Assembly: GCA_016928755.1 (NCBI GenBank) | Contig: JAFGKB010000278.1 | Span: forward strand, 1 to 24,703 | Direction of reading: 5' to 3' | Length of the DNA stretch: 24,703 bases | Source: Anaerolineae bacterium | GTDB taxonomy: Bacteria; Chloroflexota; Anaerolineae; B4-G1; SLSP01 | Shown: one piece after another, positions 15,036 through 22,584 of the stretch | How the letters are laid out: every line of letters starts with the position of its first letter | Position numbering within the stretch: the first letter of the stretch is position 1 | The notes under the pieces: generated by a model | What the model saw: only the letters and a program-made list of their open reading frames with translations | The model's database searches: none | What the model was told of the DNA's origin: nothing | Position numbers and translations under genes: made by a program

Positions 15036-16522
15036 GCGGGATAGAAGAGGGTGGTGTTAAACAAGCAACTCCCCATTTGTTCGGGGGACAAGAAGTAGCC
15101 GGCGCGTCCCGGATAGAAGGCCCCATTGTAGTCTTTGAGGGGGTGACAGGCATCGGCTATGATGAAGTCGTCGAAATCATCGACCGTGAGGGTCGGGTCC
15201 GCCGTGGCCGGGTCCTAGAAGTCGGTGAGAATATTGCCGTTATTGAAGTCTTCGCCGGCACCACGGGCCTCTCCATCCAGGATACCAATGTGCGTTTCCT
15301 GGGCCACTCGATGCGGTTACCGGTCTCCGTGGAGATGTTAGGCCGCATTTTCGACGGGTTGGGACAGCCGATAGATGGTGGCCCGGAGCCGATGGCCGAA
15401 TACTGGGCCGATATTAACGGTGAGCCGATTAATCCCACGGCCCGTATCTATCCCCGTGATACCATTCAGACCGGTATCTCTGCTATTGATGGGATGAATA
15501 CCTTGGTCTTGGGTCAAAAACTACCTATTTTTTCCGGTAGTGGTCTGCCCCACGACCAATTGGCGGCCCAGATTGTACGGCAGGCCAGAGCACTGATTTC
15601 TGATAGTGGAAACGAACCTGATTTCGATGCTGCCGATTCTGATAACCTTGATTCCGAGGGGACACAGGCTTCCGATTTTGCGATAGTTTTTGCGGCATTG
15701 GGGGTTAAGCATGACGTGGCCGAATACTTCCGCCAGTCCTTCGCCAACAGTGGCGCACTAACCCGCGTGGCTATGTTCTTGAACCTGGCCGATGACCCGC
15801 CAATGGAGCAGCTCGTGACGCCCCGTGCCGCTTTGACCCTCGCAGAATTCCTGGCTTTTAAAAAGGATATGCATGTTCTGGTCGTCCTTACGGATATGAC
15901 CAACTATTGTGAGGCCCTGCGCCAGATTTCTAATATCCGTGGTGAGGTTCCCAGTCGTAAAGGATACCCCGGTTATCTCTACAGCGACCTGGCCGCACTT
16001 TATGAGCGCACCGGTCGTATTAAGGGCAGTAGCGGGTCCATCACGCAGTTGCCGATTTTGACAATGCCCAATGATGACATCACCCATCCTGTGCCGGACT
16101 TGACCGGTTATATCACCGAGGGGCAGATTGTGTTGAGTCGTTCACTTTTCCAACAAGGCGTGTATCCCCCTATCAGCGTTTTACCTTCGTTATCGCGTTT
16201 GATGAAAGATAGCATCGGTGAGGGTCACACCCGTGAGGATCACGCGCATCTCTCTGCCCAGCTTTACGCCGCTTATGCCCACGTCCAGGATACCCGCGCA
16301 TTAGCCTCGGTTATTGGCGAGGAGGAGTTAGCCGCTATTGACCAATCCTACCTGCGCTTTGGCAAAGCTTTTGAGCGTGAGTTCACGGGGCAGGGGAAGA
16401 CCGAGAACCGCAGTGTGATTGAGACATTGGATATAGGGTGGAAGGTCTTGTCCACGTTGCCCCCCTCGGAGCTTACCCGGGTGCGTCAGGAAGAGATCGA
16501 TAAGTATTACGGGAAGAGTTAG
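15032..16522 (+). CDS. atpB: V/A-type ATPase regulatory subunit B
   Basis: Non-catalytic nucleotide-site subunit of the A3B3 head. At 496 residues it is slightly longer than the usual 460-480. Family blocks are EMLGRIFDGLGQPIDGGP, FSGSGLPHDQLAAQI (the degenerate P-loop position, lacking the GKT), LVVLTDMTNYCEALRQIS, GYPGYLYSDLA and PSLSRLMKDSIGEGHTREDH. Between RQA and FAIVFAALG there are 30 residues (about 187-216) where the Thermus protein has about 15. They are strongly acidic: Asp191, Glu195, Asp197, Asp199, Asp202, Asp204, Asp207, Glu209, Asp215. A 21-residue N-terminal leader is also extra. ATGA overlap with subunit A implies coupled translation. Confidence 0.97.
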   Translation: MSGIEEGGVKQATPHLFGGQEVAGASRIEGPIVVFEGVTGIGYDEVVEIIDREGRVRRGRVLEVGENIAVIEVFAGTTGLSIQDTNVRFLGHSMRLPVSVEMLGRIFDGLGQPIDGGPEPMAEYWADINGEPINPTARIYPRDTIQTGISAIDGMNTLVLGQKLPIFSGSGLPHDQLAAQIVRQARALISDSGNEPDFDAADSDNLDSEGTQASDFAIVFAALGVKHDVAEYFRQSFANSGALTRVAMFLNLADDPPMEQLVTPRAALTLAEFLAFKKDMHVLVVLTDMTNYCEALRQISNIRGEVPSRKGYPGYLYSDLAALYERTGRIKGSSGSITQLPILTMPNDDITHPVPDLTGYITEGQIVLSRSLFQQGVYPPISVLPSLSRLMKDSIGEGHTREDHAHLSAQLYAAYAHVQDTRALASVIGEEELAAIDQSYLRFGKAFEREFTGQGKTENRSVIETLDIGWKVLSTLPPSELTRVRQEEIDKYYGKS

Positions 16523-16524
16523 CT

Positions 16525-17262
16525 ATGACACGGTTGAATGTTGCCCCGACGCGCAGTAACTTACTGGATATTCGTGATAGTCTTAAGTTGGCGTGTGAGG
16601 GGTATGAGATTCTCGATAAGAAACGCGAGGTGCTTACCACTGAGCTGATCCATGTAGCCCACGATGCCACGGTTCTCCAGGAGCGTGTGTGGAAGCTATT
16701 GGAGGAAGCTTATGGTGCATTGGAGGTCGCGCGGCTGACGATGGGGCGTGAGCACCTGGAATGGGCCGCTTTGTCGGTCAACGAAAGTATTGAGGTGCGG
16801 ATCCGTCCTCATAGTGTGATGGGGGTGGTTATACCTGCTGTTGAGGGTTACGGAGCACCCCCTGAAATGCCTTATGGGCTAGGTAATACGTCGGTCTCTC
16901 TCGATGAATCTGCCGCCCGCTTCCGTAAGGTTTTGACCGAGCTACCGGCCCTAGCCGAGACTATGACCACAGTCTGGCGGTTGGCACGTGAATTACAGAA
17001 GACTCAACGACGTGTCAATGCCCTAAAGTATATCTTTATCCCGCAATATGAAGAAACCCTGGCCTTTATTGAAGCCGCCCTTGAGGAACGTGAGCGTGAG
17101 GAAACTTTCCGTCTCAAGCGGATCAAGTCCAAAGTCAGCCAGAAGCCTTCTATCGGGCCGGAGACTCATGAATATTCACAGCCTACCCGTGATGCATCTG
17201 GGGGCAAATCGGTTATCTACCATGATACTGGGGATGGTCGTCTTACCTCCTCTCGTTTTTAA
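16525..17262 (+). CDS. atpD: V/A-type ATPase central-shaft subunit D
   Basis: Long antiparallel coiled-coil shaft that rotates inside the A3B3 head. The 245 residues show the expected helices at about 10-70 (PTRSNLLDIRDSLKLACEGYEILDKKREVL) and 125-200 (RRVNALKYIFIPQYEETLAFIEAALEEREREE). The family's conserved VNALE/KY and RRVNAL region is visible. Beyond residue 200 about 45 residues form a polar, Ser/Gly-rich tail that is longer than in the Thermus protein. Start ATG 16525 is two bases after the subunit B stop. It is the last ATPase gene; the universal stress gene follows after 29 bases without a visible terminator. Confidence 0.94.
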   Translation: MTRLNVAPTRSNLLDIRDSLKLACEGYEILDKKREVLTTELIHVAHDATVLQERVWKLLEEAYGALEVARLTMGREHLEWAALSVNESIEVRIRPHSVMGVVIPAVEGYGAPPEMPYGLGNTSVSLDESAARFRKVLTELPALAETMTTVWRLARELQKTQRRVNALKYIFIPQYEETLAFIEAALEEREREETFRLKRIKSKVSQKPSIGPETHEYSQPTRDASGGKSVIYHDTGDGRLTSSRF

Positions 17263-17291
17263 GGTTTGCGTTAGTTTTAGGAGAAAATAAA

Positions 17292-17786
17292 ATGCCTTTT
17301 TTGGATGCTGAATGCTTGGACGTAGAACCACAAGCGCCATTTGTGAAAATTCTGATTCCTCTGGATGGCTCTGATGCGTCCATCAATGCTGGGCGCGTTG
17401 CTATCCAAATTGCCACAAAACATCAAATACCGGTGATATTTCTTTATGTGGTGGATAGTGGCATTGTCGAAGAGATCGTTGATACGATCAATAAATCGCC
17501 GGAAGCCGTGCACCACGAGCTAGAGGAAAAGGGCCGCCGTTACCTCGACTATATGGCCCGGATGGCTGAGGCCCGTTGCCTTAAAACTAAAAAGGTCATT
17601 CGCCACGGTATCCCGCACAATGAGATCTCCGAGCTGGCTCGTGAATTAAATGTAGACCTCATCGTTATGGGAAAGGTGGGTCGCCATGTTCTGCGGCGTG
17701 CCTTAGTGGGTAGTGTAACCGGTCGTGTGGTAGAGTATGCCCCTTGCTCTGTGCTAGTGGTCAAGTACAATGGCTCCAGGCATTAA
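17292..17786 (+). CDS. Universal stress protein, ATP-binding UspA type
   Basis: Cytosolic Usp-fold protein of unknown client. In the 164 residues the fold begins at VKILIPLDGSDASINAGRVAI (about 17-37) with the Asp of the DGS motif. It ends with VDLIVMGKVGRHVLRRALVGSVTGRVVEYAPCSVLVVK, which contains G-x2-G-x9-G-S, the ATP-binding signature of the nucleotide-binding Usp class. Start ATG 17292 has AGGAG eight bases upstream. It lies 29 bases after the ATPase D gene with no terminator, so it is probably co-transcribed with the ATPase. That placement suggests a role in sensing ATP or energy state, though this is inference only. Confidence 0.9.
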   Translation: MPFLDAECLDVEPQAPFVKILIPLDGSDASINAGRVAIQIATKHQIPVIFLYVVDSGIVEEIVDTINKSPEAVHHELEEKGRRYLDYMARMAEARCLKTKKVIRHGIPHNEISELARELNVDLIVMGKVGRHVLRRALVGSVTGRVVEYAPCSVLVVKYNGSRH

Positions 17787-17824
17787 AGCCTGAGTTTCCA
17801 GGATTTAAGAGGGTGTTCCCCCTC
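17777..17824 (+). terminator. Two short hairpins after the stress-protein gene, weak terminator candidate
   Basis: CAGGC, loop ATTAAA, GCCTG (17777-17792) spans the stop codon. GAGGG, loop TGTTCC, CCCTC (17809-17824) follows, then ATACTTTTATTCTT. Both stems have only five pairs and the T-rich run is not adjacent, so termination, if any, would be partial. Confidence 0.3.
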
Positions 17825-17857
17825 ATACTTTTATTCTTGTGGAGTCTGTATTTTACT

Positions 17858-19402
17858 ATGTTCTTAAAAGATCTACTTGCTGTTCTGCCCTCAACCCCTA
17901 TGGGTATTGTGGGAGAGATAGAGGTTTCTGGCATTACAGAAGATTCCCGGCAGGTTAAGCCGGGTTTCCTATTTGTGGCTGTCCCAGGTGTGAGTGTAGA
18001 TGGTCACCGTTTTATTGAGGCCGCTTTAACATCCGGTGCAGTTTGCGTGGTTGGTCAACAGCCTGTTGAGTCTTTACCCATACCCCCGGGCTTCCCTTAT
18101 GTCGAGGTTCCTGATTCGCGTATTGCTTTGGGCTGGTTAAATGCTGCATGGCGGGATTTTCCTTCGCGCAAGATGATTATGGTGGGGATTACCGGTACTG
18201 ATGGGAAGACGACAACCACCAACTTGCTCTACCAGATGTTAACGGCTGCTGAATTTAAAACCGGGATGATTAGCACGGTCAATGCCCGTATAGGTGACCA
18301 GGATTATGATACCGGCTTGCATACCACAACGCCACCGGCGCCTGATGTCCAGCGTTATCTAGCCCAGATGGTGGCAGCTAATGTAACCCACGCTGTTTTG
18401 GAGACTACTTCTCACGGTCTGGCTCAGCAGCGGCTCGCCGGCTGTGGGTTCGATGTGGCTGTTGTTACCAATATTACCCATGAACATCTTGACTACCACG
18501 GAACTTGGGAAGCTTATAGAGATGCCAAAGCTATGTTATTTCGTGCTCTTGCTAAATCCCAGGCCAAGGAAGAGCAACCAAAAATAGCTATACTCAACCG
18601 GGATGATGAGCTATCTTATGCGGCTCTAAAAGATATCCGCGCCGATTGGCAGATTTCTTACGGTATTGAGCACGATGATGCTGATCTCACGGCTCATAAC
18701 GTCCAGTTCTTGCCCGAAGGTATTCGCTTTATGTTGCATAGCCCCTGGGGTAATGCTGAAATATGCTCCTCATTGGTCGGTGCTTACAATGTGAGTAATA
18801 TCCTCGCGGCTGCTTCCGCTGCGTTGGCCCTGGGTGTTTCACCAGAGCTGGTGGCGCAAGCTGTTCTCGCCTTCCGGGGCGTTCCCGGTCGTATGGAGCG
18901 TATTGATATGGGCCAGACATTTACTGCCATCGTTGATTTTGCTCACACCCCCAATGCCCTGCGCCGCACGCTTGAGACGGCGCGGCAAATGGTCTCGGAC
19001 TCAGGCCGGGTCATTGCTGTCTTCGGCAGTGCCGGTCTGCGGGATAAGGCTAAGCGGCGTATGATGGGGGAGGTGGCCGGTGAACTGGCTGACCTAACAG
19101 TACTTACTGCTGAAGACCCTCGCACAGAATCTCTGGACGTTATCCTGGCGGAGAGTGCTGCCGGGGTTGAACAATACGGGCGACAAGAGGGTGTGGATTT
19201 CTGGCGTGTGCCTGACCGGGGGGCTGCTATCCGTTACGCTGTGAAGTTGGCGCGACCAGGCGATATTGTGTTGGCCTGTGGTAAAGGCCATGAGCAAAGT
19301 ATGTGCTTTGGCGACATCGAGTATCCCTGGGATGACCGCGAGGCTATGCGGTATGCGCTTCGGGGCGAGACATTGGACGTGCTGCCCACAGCTATAGCTT
19401 AG
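17858..19402 (+). CDS. murE: UDP-N-acetylmuramyl-tripeptide synthetase (MurE-type Mur ligase)
   Basis: ATP-dependent ligase that adds the third amino acid to UDP-MurNAc-L-Ala-D-Glu in peptidoglycan synthesis. The 514 residues have the three Mur domains: N-terminal UDP-binding (ITEDSRQVKPGFLFVAVPG), central ATPase (GTDGKTT at 113-119, Lys117; HEHLDYHGTWEAYRDAK) and C-terminal (GRMERID, VFGSAGLRDKAKRRMM, CGKGHEQ). The substrate loop reads EDPR (419-422) where meso-DAP-adding enzymes have DNPR. This hints at a diamine other than meso-DAP, such as ornithine or lysine, but is not proof. ATG 17858 is used; an in-frame ATG at 17744 would overlap the stress gene and add a non-family leader. GGAG at 17841 is a distant ribosome site. 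Confidence 0.88.
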   Translation: MFLKDLLAVLPSTPMGIVGEIEVSGITEDSRQVKPGFLFVAVPGVSVDGHRFIEAALTSGAVCVVGQQPVESLPIPPGFPYVEVPDSRIALGWLNAAWRDFPSRKMIMVGITGTDGKTTTTNLLYQMLTAAEFKTGMISTVNARIGDQDYDTGLHTTTPPAPDVQRYLAQMVAANVTHAVLETTSHGLAQQRLAGCGFDVAVVTNITHEHLDYHGTWEAYRDAKAMLFRALAKSQAKEEQPKIAILNRDDELSYAALKDIRADWQISYGIEHDDADLTAHNVQFLPEGIRFMLHSPWGNAEICSSLVGAYNVSNILAAASAALALGVSPELVAQAVLAFRGVPGRMERIDMGQTFTAIVDFAHTPNALRRTLETARQMVSDSGRVIAVFGSAGLRDKAKRRMMGEVAGELADLTVLTAEDPRTESLDVILAESAAGVEQYGRQEGVDFWRVPDRGAAIRYAVKLARPGDIVLACGKGHEQSMCFGDIEYPWDDREAMRYALRGETLDVLPTAIA

Positions 19403-19432
19403 CTGTGGAATGTGAGATAGGTCCGGTTTACT

Positions 19433-20569
19433 ATGCTGCCTTATAACCTGGCGTTAGTTCACGATTGGCTTAACCAATATGGCGGGGCCGAGCGCGTACT
19501 AGAGCAACTTATGGACTTCTTCCCCGGCACCCCTATGTATACCAGTATGTACTGGCGTGCCGGGATGCCTCAACTATACCAGGATTGGGATATTCGCACC
19601 ACGTGGATGGATCGTTTGCCGGGTATTTACCACCATCACCAGGTCTACTTTCCCTTTTACGCTTTGGCTTTTGCGCGGATGGACCTCAGCCGTTCCGGGT
19701 ATGATTTGGTTTTGACCAATAAAAGCGGCTTCTGTCATGGAGTGCGCACCGGCCAGACTCCGCAGCTTTGCTACTGCCTGGCTCCTACCCGCTATGTATG
19801 GGAGTACGAGGCTTATGCCGCCCGTGAGCAAATTCCCGCACCGGTTAAGCTGGCCCTGCGCCCTCTAATCGCGCTTTTACGTCGTTGCGATTATGCTGCT
19901 GCCCAACGGCCCAATACCCACTTTGTCGCCATCTCCACGGAAATCCAGCAGCGCATTCAGCACTACTATAACCGTGACTCTGTGGTAATTACACCGCCGG
20001 TGGATACCCGGCGTTTTTCGCCTGACGTTGAGCACGATGATTATTATCTCATTGTCTCCCGGTTGATTCCTTATAAGCGGATTGATTTGGTCATTCATGC
20101 CTTTAACAAATTGGGTTTGCCGTTGTTAGTTGCCGGGTCCGGGCGGGATGAGGCTGCGCTGAGAGCACTGGCCGGTCCAAATATTACGTTCCTGGGACGT
20201 GTTCCCGATGCTGATTTACCCCGGTTATTTGCCCGTTGCAAGGCGTTTATCTTTCCTGGCCTTGAGGATTTCGGTTTGACGCCGGTTGAGGCCCAAGCCG
20301 CCGGGCGTCCGGTCATTGCCTATGGAGCCGGTGGAGCACTGGATACAGTAGTTGCGGGGATAACCGGTACCTTTTTTTACGAAGCTACACCGGAGTCACT
20401 GGCCAAGGTTGTATCTGATTTTGATGTGGATGCTATTGACCCTCAAGACTGCACTCGGAATGCAGAGCGTTTCTCCGTAGAGCGTTTTAGAGCGCAGATC
20501 ATGAGGGCTATTAGTGGCTTAATCGAGAGCGGGGACTTGGCAGTCCCCTTGGAGTTAGGGTATCATTAG
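19433..20569 (+). CDS. GT4-family glycosyltransferase
   Basis: Probable retaining GT-B transferase for a cell-surface or wall glycan. The 378 residues start with ALVHDWLNQYGGAERVLEQL, a motif typical of WbaZ-like mannosyltransferases. The nucleotide-sugar half contains IVSRLIPYKRIDLVIHAF and the E-x7-E motif at Glu278 to Glu286 (PGLEDFGLTPVEA), followed by GRPVIAYGAGG. Sugar donor and acceptor cannot be read from the sequence. It lies 30 bases after murE and is probably in the same transcript. The last codons (GDLAVP, residues 367-372) are encoded by a copy of a palindromic repeat, so the C-terminus may have been altered by its insertion. Confidence 0.88.
   Translation: MLPYNLALVHDWLNQYGGAERVLEQLMDFFPGTPMYTSMYWRAGMPQLYQDWDIRTTWMDRLPGIYHHHQVYFPFYALAFARMDLSRSGYDLVLTNKSGFCHGVRTGQTPQLCYCLAPTRYVWEYEAYAAREQIPAPVKLALRPLIALLRRCDYAAAQRPNTHFVAISTEIQQRIQHYYNRDSVVITPPVDTRRFSPDVEHDDYYLIVSRLIPYKRIDLVIHAFNKLGLPLLVAGSGRDEAALRALAGPNITFLGRVPDADLPRLFARCKAFIFPGLEDFGLTPVEAQAAGRPVIAYGAGGALDTVVAGITGTFFYEATPESLAKVVSDFDVDAIDPQDCTRNAERFSVERFRAQIMRAISGLIESGDLAVPLELGYH
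20531..20548. repeat. GGACT-TGGC-AGTCC palindrome, copy 2, inside a coding sequence
   Basis: GGGGACT, loop TGGC, AGTCCCC forms a perfect 7-bp stem in the last 40 bases of the glycosyltransferase gene. It shares its core and loop with copy 1 at 63-80 and is inverted relative to copy 3 at 20573-20596, 24 bases away. Confidence 0.75.
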
Positions 20570-20572
20570 CTC

Positions 20573-20596
20573 GTTGCGGACTGCCAAGTCCGCAAC
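20573..20596. terminator. Palindrome copy 3 between convergent genes, probable bidirectional terminator
   Basis: GTTGCGGACT, loop GCCA, AGTCCGCAAC is a perfect 10-bp stem in the 26-base space between the two convergent stop codons. It is symmetric, so it could end transcripts from both sides, although no T-run follows. The core is the reverse orientation of the repeat at 63-80 and 20531-20548. Confidence 0.6.
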
Positions 20597-22407
20597 TACC
20601 ACGGCATAGATTCCACTTCCCATTCCGGGAGCGTTGTCCACCAAGGAAGTGTGCCATAGGAATCGCTGATAGCAGCGGATGAATACATTTCCAGCATGCA
20701 GCCATACCAACTGAGACCTTCTGTCTTCTGGAAGTGCCACCACTCAATATCGAACCAGGAGTTGCGCCAGTTTGATAGGGCGTTGCGCCGTTCCCACCCG
20801 TAGTCTGCCGCTATCATTGTGAAATCTACATAATACCCTTCCGGTATGGGTTTTAATTCGCCCCCTTCCATTGCTGCTAGTCCCCCATTATTGCGGGCAT
20901 GGAGGCTCCAGGGAGCTGCGCGCAGCGGCTCTCCCATACTGCCATCCTGTTCCTTGGCCTTGATATAAACGCGCCAGAAGGTCACACCACCGACTTCCTC
21001 CTTGACCAATTCTATCCGTCCATCGCCCAGGTAACCTTGGTTGATGTCCACTGCCCGTCCGCATACGTGCCAGGAAATCCGCCCTTGGCCGGGACGTGGC
21101 GTGTGGTTCATCACGCGGTATGAGTCCCCAAGGATAGAGAGATAATCCCATCCGGTCTCTTCCTCGACCCGGCGGCGCATAGCGTTGTAACTATCGTTAA
21201 CCTTATCGCTCAGTTGCTCATTCCCCCCGTTAACATTGGGTAACGTTACTAACTGGTAAGTAGTCACCGTATTGGCATTTAAGAGCAGTTCAGTGTACAG
21301 TGGCGGCTCTTCCTGTTTCATTTGTGCCCTTAACCGGTTAACCATTTCTGGCCGCAGCGGTGTTTCTGTCCATACCGGCTTTTCCAGCCAATCGTGGGTA
21401 CTATATCCCTCTTGGGCCATTGCCCACCCGGTCTTGTTACTGGCCGCGATAAGATAAGAGGTGTTGAGCTTGCGTGAGATAAAGGCCATCGCCTGGCCGT
21501 CGGGTGACCATGCCGGTTGTCCACCAGAACCAAAAAGGATCGGGCGTAACTCCCCGGTGGTTAATGCCTCCCGGTCAAAAGGCAAAATCCATATGGTCTC
21601 ATCCCCACTATTGCCGGCAGAGTAGGCCAGGTAATCACCTTGGGGAGACCAGGTCGCGTAATCTTCGTCCTGGTCAGGTGTGTGAGTTAGATTGACAACT
21701 TCCCCATTATCCAGTGAGATAAGATAAATGTCCTTATTCCCCTCACGGAAAGATGTGAACGCTATGTGCCGCCCATCGGTAGACCATGCCGGTGCATAAT
21801 CCGGCGCGCTATCTGTGGTCAAACGATGGTGTTCTTTCCCGTCCTGGCTAATGATGTTTATATCCAGGTTGCCGTCCTCATAACACTCATAAGCCAGCCA
21901 TTGGCTATCTGGTGACCAGGATGGCCCGGCTTCATAGTGCGGGGTGCGGGTCAGCCGGATGACGGTATTGGAGGTCATATCCATCAGGTATAGGTCCCAG
22001 TTTCCGGCCCGGCGCGAGGCAAAGGCTAACCATTGGCCATCGGGTGACCATGCCGGGTCGCGGTCTTCTGCCGGGTCATAAGTCAAACGCAGGACTTCTC
22101 CTGCATCCTGTGGCAGCAAGTAAATATCACTGTTGCCATTATGGCGCATTGCAAAAGCTAAGGTTCCCCCACTGCCCACCGGGGTGGGGATTGGCGTTGG
22201 GGTGGCGACATCTGCTCCCGGCGTTGGTGTGACTACAATAAAGCGGTCCTGTCCTTCACCGGGTATTACTTTGATAATCTGTAATTGGGATATGAATATC
22301 CCCACTACGATAAGTAACACCAACCATACAAAGGGCGGCCAGTTAATGGTCTTTGGCTGCAATAACCAATCAAATATTTTTATAAAGAAATCCTTAATTT
22401 TACCCAC
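20596..22407 (-). CDS. Membrane-anchored TolB-like propeller with M15-type peptidase-like C-terminal domain
   Basis: The 603 residues show a basic N-terminus and one membrane helix (about 25-45). A Thr/Pro-rich linker (58-78) leads to a five-blade TolB/PD40 propeller with WSPDG-like turns at 120, 164, 208, 253 and 300. A C-terminal domain (about 355-603) follows. It contains SWHVCGRAVD (His447, Asp454) and EWWH (Glu555, His558), which match the S-x-H-x6-D and E-x2-H zinc/catalytic pattern of M15/VanY D,D- or L,D-carboxypeptidases. The protein is expected on the outer face of the cytoplasmic membrane, possibly trimming peptidoglycan peptides. GTG 22407 is the start, with AGGAAAGG seven bases upstream. 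The assignment of peptidase activity is inferred from motifs only. Confidence 0.82.
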   Translation of the reverse strand: MGKIKDFFIKIFDWLLQPKTINWPPFVWLVLLIVVGIFISQLQIIKVIPGEGQDRFIVVTPTPGADVATPTPIPTPVGSGGTLAFAMRHNGNSDIYLLPQDAGEVLRLTYDPAEDRDPAWSPDGQWLAFASRRAGNWDLYLMDMTSNTVIRLTRTPHYEAGPSWSPDSQWLAYECYEDGNLDINIISQDGKEHHRLTTDSAPDYAPAWSTDGRHIAFTSFREGNKDIYLISLDNGEVVNLTHTPDQDEDYATWSPQGDYLAYSAGNSGDETIWILPFDREALTTGELRPILFGSGGQPAWSPDGQAMAFISRKLNTSYLIAASNKTGWAMAQEGYSTHDWLEKPVWTETPLRPEMVNRLRAQMKQEEPPLYTELLLNANTVTTYQLVTLPNVNGGNEQLSDKVNDSYNAMRRRVEEETGWDYLSILGDSYRVMNHTPRPGQGRISWHVCGRAVDINQGYLGDGRIELVKEEVGGVTFWRVYIKAKEQDGSMGEPLRAAPWSLHARNNGGLAAMEGGELKPIPEGYYVDFTMIAADYGWERRNALSNWRNSWFDIEWWHFQKTEGLSWYGCMLEMYSSAAISDSYGTLPWWTTLPEWEVESMPW

Positions 22408-22429
22408 GTTATAACCTTTCCTAAACTAC

Positions 22430-22458
22430 AATAAACCACGAATTGCTTTTAAAGTCAA
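22430..22458 (-). promoter_or_regulatory. Sigma70-type promoter for the propeller/peptidase gene
   Basis: Read on the minus strand: TTGACT (complement of 22453-22458), 17 bases, TTTATT (complement of 22430-22435). The -35 matches 5 of 6 and the -10 matches 4 of 6 consensus positions. It lies just before the ribosome site AGGAAAGG (complement of 22415-22422), so the leader would be very short. Confidence 0.5.
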
Positions 22459-22506
22459 ATACCAAAAGTGCTACGGGTGCGTTGCCGAATTAGGCTAAAA
22501 CTGTAT

Positions 22507-22584
22507 AGCCAAGAATATCACACCCGCTTCCTGGCGTTCTTGCGTTTATTATATTATCACGTTATACTAATTCTATTCTTGGCT
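22507..22584. repeat. Perfect 11-bp inverted repeats flanking a promoter
   Basis: AGCCAAGAATA (22507-22517) and TATTCTTGGCT (22574-22584) are exact reverse complements, 56 bases apart. The spacer contains the plus-strand promoter candidate. The arrangement resembles either paired operators or the ends of an invertible promoter segment; no recombinase gene is in the window. Confidence 0.6.
22540..22568 (+). promoter_or_regulatory. Promoter candidate for the kinase gene
   Basis: TTGCGT (22540-22545), 17 bases, TATACT (22563-22568): the -10 matches 5 of 6 positions and the -35 only 3 of 6, so an activator may be needed. Start of transcription near 22575 falls within the right-hand inverted repeat arm and gives a leader of about 270 bases. 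Confidence 0.4.

Noticed and set aside
15514..15903. Antisense open frame of 129 codons within subunit B
   Set aside because: It lies wholly inside a strongly conserved gene and has no recognisable protein features.
17744..17857. In-frame upstream extension of murE (ATG at 17744)
   Set aside because: It overlaps the stress-protein gene, and the extra 38 residues do not resemble the Mur N-terminal domain; ATG 17858 gives the normal length.
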